A stretch of DNA of 64,000 nucleotides from positions 1 to 64,000 of the forward strand of contig JAFSTA010000149.1 of assembly GCA_017450695.1 (NCBI GenBank), read 5' to 3'. Within the stretch, counting starts at the first letter, position 1; the number at the start of each line of letters is the position of its first letter. Under the pieces are notes generated by a model. The model had not been told where the DNA came from, did no database searches, and was given only the letters and a program-made list of their open reading frames with translations. Made by a program: the position numbers and the translations under genes. Source of the stretch: Kiritimatiellia bacterium. GTDB lineage: Bacteria; Verrucomicrobiota; Kiritimatiellia; RFP12; UBA1067. Below are positions 59,427 through 64,000 of this stretch, one piece after another.

Positions 59427-62400
59427 TCACCGGCTGATCGTCCGCGTTTTGCTTTCGCCCGTAATCACATCGGTGGCGACGACACGCCACTCGCCTTTCG
59501 CGTCGGACTTCGCGAAGGGCACGGTCATCTCCGCCTTGCCGTCCCGAACGAGGAGCTTGCGCGAATAGTACCAGGCTTCCGCGCCGGTCGGATCGTACAC
59601 CCTCACCTGCACCACGGTGTCCGCATTCGGAGAACAGGCGATGCGAACGGTCGCGCCTTCCGCTGTCACGGCGGGAGGCGGCAGCTCGGCATCGACAAGC
59701 TCGAACGCATGAGGCGTTCCCTTGGCGAGCGGCAACTTAAAACGGTCTCCGTACCCGATCCGTTTACCGATGACGAGATCGTACAGGTACCCCTTTTTCG
59801 GGAAGGTGACATCGACCAGGCGCGAGGTTCGTTTTTCATCGGAAATCACGCCCCAGAAGAGTTCGCCACGCCGCCCCTCACGCGGCCAGACGGAGGCAAG
59901 GCGGAAACGCGTTCCGTTCTCCGCATGGGTCATGACGAGGCGCGGCGGATTCACCCCGGCGGCGGCAAGCGCCCGTTCCAACCTGTCTTGTTCCTTCGCA
60001 AGGAAGGTCGCGTTCTCTCTGTCGTCTGGATAATCGAGCGCTTTCAGGTAACCGACATTCGGCTTTTCATCGAGCATCGTCACGCATCCCGCCAACGGAG
60101 ACGCCGTGCGGGGACGGCAGTTCCCTTCGCGGCGGGCGGGAATCCCCTCAGCGAGTACGGTACCGCCTTTCCCCGTGAAACGCTTCACCGCCGCGACCTC
60201 CGCATCGCTCATCGCGCAGGCGTCGGCAAGGATGAGCACCTTGTAACCGCGTGACTCGAACGTGCCGTCCGCCAGCTGTTCGTACGAAACGAAGTCGAAG
60301 GCGTACCCGAGATGCCGGAGGAGCTGGATATACTTTTCGCAAAGCGCACCGTGTTCTTTCATCCGGTTCTCAAAGAAGGCCGCCCGTATCGAGGCCTGTG
60401 AATAGAGGATGGCGACCTGCGGTTTCATCACGAGGTTGTTCATCAAGTGCTTGCCCGTTCCGGCTGCGACACGATCCATGTGCGACTTCACGTCACGGTA
60501 CCCCTTGCTCCACGTCCAGTCCGGGTTGATGATCGAGAGGTCGTGGAAACCGAAAATGCCTTTGCTTCCGTTAAAGACAGTGAGCCACAGACCGGACACC
60601 GCACTCGCGCCCTTCCGGGAATACCCCCAGTTCCACGGCATAAAATCCCCATCGGGATGGAAGGAGCGATGGATGTCGAATTGTCCGCCCACGCCATAGC
60701 TGAGCGCACCTCCGAGTACGCGCGTCTGCTTCCACCAGTCCATGCCTCCGTAGGCCGTGGGCGGTTGCGTACCGGAGATAGAGGTAGAGATGTTCGGGTC
60801 ATACGTCCGAAGGAGTTTACCGGCGTAGTCGAGCGAATTCGCGAGCCTCCCGTCCATAAACTCCAAGTGGTCGGCCCACCCGGCAACGTGACGTTCACCG
60901 CCCTTCGCCCAAACCTCCTGCCGCGTGAAGGGCAATACGGAGTCCCACTCGTTGAATCCGGTCTCCCATGCGGCGTTCAACCTGTCGAGCGTTCCGTACC
61001 GTCCCTTTAGGAACTCGCGGAAGGCCGACAAGCAGTGGGGCGAGAAGCAGAAGTCGATCGGGGTGCCGCCGTAACCGGTGATCGACTGTTCGTCTCCGAA
61101 CCAGATGAATCTCAAGCCGATGTTCGCGATTCGCTTCGCAAGTGCTGAAAAGTCTTTTTCCTTCCTGGCAAAGAACACCGGATCGGAGAGGCACGTCTTC
61201 CTCACGAGCGTCATCTTATCGCCGGTTTTCGTGAACTCCTCCGGTTCTGAACATCTGTCCAGTCCCGCCCCACAGAGAAGCGTCGGCTCGAACCCGTAAC
61301 GTGACTGGAAGTCAATCGCCATGCGCCACTGGTTCGCGATATTCGTCTGCAGGTGCATCTTGCGGAAGAGGTGCGCGAATTCAGGCCAGAGATACTCTCG
61401 GACCCGCTCGCCCGTCCAGATGCCGAACGCGAAGTCGTCCCTCGGCCATTTCGCCGGATCGGGACGCGCGCGTACCTCCGTCCGGAGACGGTCGATCTCC
61501 CTGTCGCCATCCAAAAGCATCGCCGTCACCTCGTACATCCGCACGGGCAATGCGTTGCGGATCGCGAACGCCACTTCCAAATCCGCAGCGGCAGACATAC
61601 GCCGTTCCTCCAAAAGACGTCCGAAGGAATCGCGGAAAGTGAACCGCACCGACTTTCCGTTCAGGTTCCCTGCAAGCATCGCCTTCAGTTTCACGGTCTC
61701 GCCCTCCCGGTACGCGCCACCGGCGGCGGCATCGCGGTCGGCGGAGAACGCGGTCCATGCGGCATCCGGTTCGTTCCGAAACTCCCATGCTCCCCAGGCG
61801 AGGACATCTCCCCCGTTGTCGCGCAGAACCGCACCGAACGAAAGCGGTCCGGCGTATTGCCCGGCTTCGGGGAATGCGATGGGGAACCTGTTGTCTCCGA
61901 CCTGGAGCGACGCCGTGGTTTCGCCCTTTACCAAAATCTCGCCGAACCGGTTGCGTACCTCCCACTGGAGGATGCCGGGGGTGGCGACGCTCGCGACGAT
62001 CGCGCATGAGGCTCCCTTCCCCGTGACCTCGACTTTCCCGAACGAAGCGGGCATCGTCCGGTTCGCCGCACGGAGGAGGCACTTCGCGAGGAGCGAGTAA
62101 TAGTGTTCCACCGGCGCGATACGGTCCGGATAGTAGTCCCGGAGATTCGGGGTGATTCCCGTTTCGACATGGAGGTTGCCGAAAATCGCCTTGTAGGGAA
62201 GATGCAGGATGCGCCCCTTGCCCAAGGTATTCTCAGTGAGCCATGGCGTGTCCCCCGCCTTGGCGTGGACGATTGCCCCCGCAGCAGCGAATGCGTAGGC
62301 CGGTTCCGCACCCAACAGTCCGAACGGAACATCCGCGAAATCGCTGGTCACCGCCACGGGGACGACCTTCACCATCTTCGGCGAACATCCCGTGCGGAAA

Positions 62401-64000
62401 ATCTCAGGCGCGTCGCGATCCTGTCCGATCCAGGCGAGACCGCATCCCGCCTTGACTTTTTCCAGAATAAGCTTCTGCGCCGCCGGGGGAAAAATCTCCC
62501 ACGGGAGACCGCCCACCAAAATCGCGTCGGCTTCTTTCTTCAGCGTCTTGACCAGGTTCTCCTCCACGTCCGCAGTGGAGAGCGAACCGAAATAGTCGCC
62601 GTTGTCGTATTGCGGATTTGCGAGGGAACGTTTCGCCGGAAGATGGAGGTAGTGAGAAGGTCCCACCGAAGTGGTGATCAGTTCACAGTCAAAGCGACCC
62701 GCGAAAAATCCCAGTTCCACCTGGTTGCAGAAAGCGGTCAGGGCGATGACGCGCGGACGTTTCACGGCCAGCGGCTTCGCGAAGGGAACGCACACCTGAT
62801 GCGGGAAGTTCGTGTAGCACGTGAGGTCGAAACCCTTCAGGTCGCTTTTTCGGCTTTCCTCCGTGTGCGGGAGAGTCCAGGTTCCATTCGCGGGCGCGGC
62901 TTCGAGTCGGCAGACCTCCCTGCCGTCCACCTCTAGGCGTACGGTCCTGTCCTCAGACGCGAAAGAGCGCACGTCCCCCGGTTGCGAGAAATCCAGCTCC
63001 ACCGTCCGACCGTCCGCTTTTGCCGTCACCCTGCCCCGGCGTGAATTGAACACCTTCACCGTTCCGCCGGAAATCTCGCCCACGAGTCCACCGCCCGCAC
63101 CGGAAACCTTACCGAGGCCCTTGAATGTGATGACCTCCGTATGCACACGGTACGACTTACCGTTCTCGATCGACACCGGAATCATCCGCCATTCGAGCGT
63201 GGGCACAGCGTCCTGCGCGAACCAGCTATAGAAAGCCCGCACATCCTGGAACGGCATGGTCAACGCCACGCCTCTTCCGAGGTCGTCCACCGCCGCCATC
63301 CATCCGCGTGACGGGTGGTGAATCCACCTTTCCTGCGGACGCTTGTCGCGCTGGATTTCCACGATCCCCTCGTCCGTCGGATAGTAGTACGAGCAGAGCC
63401 GACCGTTGATGCCCAGCGTGGTGTGCAGAAGCAACCCGTAAATCTGCGCGCTCATCGCGTCGGGAAGATTTCCGAATTCGTAATCTACCTGAAACGCGGT
63501 GGAGTCCTCGCGGAGGGTGTATTTCTTGGTGATCGATAGGAAGTCCGTTCCACCTCCCTGGGCGTTCCCCCGCGCCTCCAGCCCGCACAGACCGTCCCCG
63601 GCGAACGGCTTGAGCGTGAACGGCTTGGCGAGGTAGAAGAACTTGTTGCCGTTGCGCGACCAGTCGAATTCGGTGAACGTCCCCGCGTTCTCCTTCACGT
63701 TCGTGAGTTCCGCGTTGAGGAACTTCGACTGGAGGCTCAACACGCGGCCGCCGAGCGGAGACACCAGCAACTCGAAGTAGGGATTCTCCACCTTGGTGAG
63801 ATTGTCCGGCAATGCGGCGCGATCCGCCGCGATATCGGACTGGGTGGCGACGCTAGGTTTCGCTGCGGGCTTGTCCGGCGAAGGTTGCGCCGACCTCGCC
63901 GTCTCCGCCGTGTCCTGCACCGGTTTCCCGTCATTCAGCACGATCTCCGAGAGGGCACCCCACGCATGTGACTTCACCACCACCTTCACCCGCACGGCCT
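59427..64000 (-). CDS. Giant GH42-like glycoside hydrolase, N-terminus cut by the window end
   Basis: At least 1520 codons; the start lies beyond 64000. An N-terminal galactose-mutarotase-like sandwich region ('ENPYFELLVSPLGGRVLSLQ') precedes a long linker/beta region and a large TIM-barrel domain with GH42/GH-A features: 'RFIWFGDEQSITGYGGTPID', 'FCFSPHCLSAFREFLKGRYG' and 'TLDRLNAAWETGFNEWDSVL'. A trimerisation-like domain ('VAILYSQASIRAAFFENRMK', 'YKVLILADACAMSDAEVAAV') and a beta-sandwich end follow, as in beta-galactosidases of this clan. It probably hydrolyses beta-galactosides or related linkages; E in 'GDEQS' may be the acid/base. Export signal not visible because of truncation. Confidence 0.8.
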   Translation of the reverse strand, partial: AVRVKVVVKSHAWGALSEIVLNDGKPVQDTAETARSAQPSPDKPAAKPSVATQSDIAADRAALPDNLTKVENPYFELLVSPLGGRVLSLQSKFLNAELTNVKENAGTFTEFDWSRNGNKFFYLAKPFTLKPFAGDGLCGLEARGNAQGGGTDFLSITKKYTLREDSTAFQVDYEFGNLPDAMSAQIYGLLLHTTLGINGRLCSYYYPTDEGIVEIQRDKRPQERWIHHPSRGWMAAVDDLGRGVALTMPFQDVRAFYSWFAQDAVPTLEWRMIPVSIENGKSYRVHTEVITFKGLGKVSGAGGGLVGEISGGTVKVFNSRRGRVTAKADGRTVELDFSQPGDVRSFASEDRTVRLEVDGREVCRLEAAPANGTWTLPHTEESRKSDLKGFDLTCYTNFPHQVCVPFAKPLAVKRPRVIALTAFCNQVELGFFAGRFDCELITTSVGPSHYLHLPAKRSLANPQYDNGDYFGSLSTADVEENLVKTLKKEADAILVGGLPWEIFPPAAQKLILEKVKAGCGLAWIGQDRDAPEIFRTGCSPKMVKVVPVAVTSDFADVPFGLLGAEPAYAFAAAGAIVHAKAGDTPWLTENTLGKGRILHLPYKAIFGNLHVETGITPNLRDYYPDRIAPVEHYYSLLAKCLLRAANRTMPASFGKVEVTGKGASCAIVASVATPGILQWEVRNRFGEILVKGETTASLQVGDNRFPIAFPEAGQYAGPLSFGAVLRDNGGDVLAWGAWEFRNEPDAAWTAFSADRDAAAGGAYREGETVKLKAMLAGNLNGKSVRFTFRDSFGRLLEERRMSAAADLEVAFAIRNALPVRMYEVTAMLLDGDREIDRLRTEVRARPDPAKWPRDDFAFGIWTGERVREYLWPEFAHLFRKMHLQTNIANQWRMAIDFQSRYGFEPTLLCGAGLDRCSEPEEFTKTGDKMTLVRKTCLSDPVFFARKEKDFSALAKRIANIGLRFIWFGDEQSITGYGGTPIDFCFSPHCLSAFREFLKGRYGTLDRLNAAWETGFNEWDSVLPFTRQEVWAKGGERHVAGWADHLEFMDGRLANSLDYAGKLLRTYDPNISTSISGTQPPTAYGGMDWWKQTRVLGGALSYGVGGQFDIHRSFHPDGDFMPWNWGYSRKGASAVSGLWLTVFNGSKGIFGFHDLSIINPDWTWSKGYRDVKSHMDRVAAGTGKHLMNNLVMKPQVAILYSQASIRAAFFENRMKEHGALCEKYIQLLRHLGYAFDFVSYEQLADGTFESRGYKVLILADACAMSDAEVAAVKRFTGKGGTVLAEGIPARREGNCRPRTASPLAGCVTMLDEKPNVGYLKALDYPDDRENATFLAKEQDRLERALAAAGVNPPRLVMTHAENGTRFRLASVWPREGRRGELFWGVISDEKRTSRLVDVTFPKKGYLYDLVIGKRIGYGDRFKLPLAKGTPHAFELVDAELPPPAVTAEGATVRIACSPNADTVVQVRVYDPTGAEAWYYSRKLLVRDGKAEMTVPFAKSDAKGEWRVVATDVITGESKTRTISR

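Overview
The window looks like a chromosomal contig of a gut-type PVC-superphylum bacterium, most likely Kiritimatiellota (Kiritimatiellae) or a close Verrucomicrobiota relative. The reasons are inferential: many secreted single-gene glycoside hydrolases (GH10, GH16, GH36, a GH42-like giant, DUF1080), a very large LRR_5 (BspA-type) surface protein with Listeria-Bacteroides repeats, a small protein of the QPQFADKC-repeat type, and intergenic spaces filled with degenerate dispersed repeats. The ORF layout is ordinary bacterial, and most genes lie on the minus strand.

Layout. 0-4 kb: an AbiE-type toxin-antitoxin pair set between two copies of the 3' end of a small repeat-protein gene, then an AAA-ATPase/PD-(D/E)XK protein. 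4-7 kb: two metallophosphoesterases and a Nudix hydrolase. 7-18 kb: a DNA-repair operon (SbcC C-terminal half, RecC, RecB, RecD, with overlapping or touching reading frames) preceded by a zinc peptidase and a three-repeat cysteine-rich small protein. 18.7 kb: tRNA-Glu with promoter and terminator. 19-27 kb: GH10 xylanase, DinG-type helicase, GH16 glucanase-like protein. 27.7-31.4 kb: an accessory islet with a Mu gpG-like protein, a chimeric secreted BECR-nuclease-like protein, a DUF3791-DUF3990 cassette and a relic regulator. 31.7-37 kb: pectate-lyase-like protein, two small membrane proteins between direct repeats, DUF1080 protein and GH36 alpha-galactosidase. 37-41 kb: HtpG and L-rhamnose isomerase. 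41-46 kb: the giant BspA-like protein. 47-51 kb: NAD synthetase and a secreted protein of unknown family. 51-54 kb: a C69 dipeptidase fused to an esterase. 53.7-57 kb: apgM, aroC, an ECF sigma factor and a coupled membrane protein. 57.7-64 kb: a Tat-exported phosphoesterase and a GH42-like giant cut by the window end.

The genes together suggest a plant- or mucus-polysaccharide user: xylan, beta-glucan, alpha-galactoside, pectin and rhamnose functions are scattered, not in a PUL with SusC/SusD. The most unusual parts are the accessory cassettes at 0.3-2.1 kb and 27.7-31.4 kb, the SbcC half-gene coupled to recCBD, the C69-esterase fusion, and several families of dispersed intergenic repeats, two of which bracket accessory genes as direct repeats. 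No CRISPR array, insertion sequence, rRNA or replication origin was seen.
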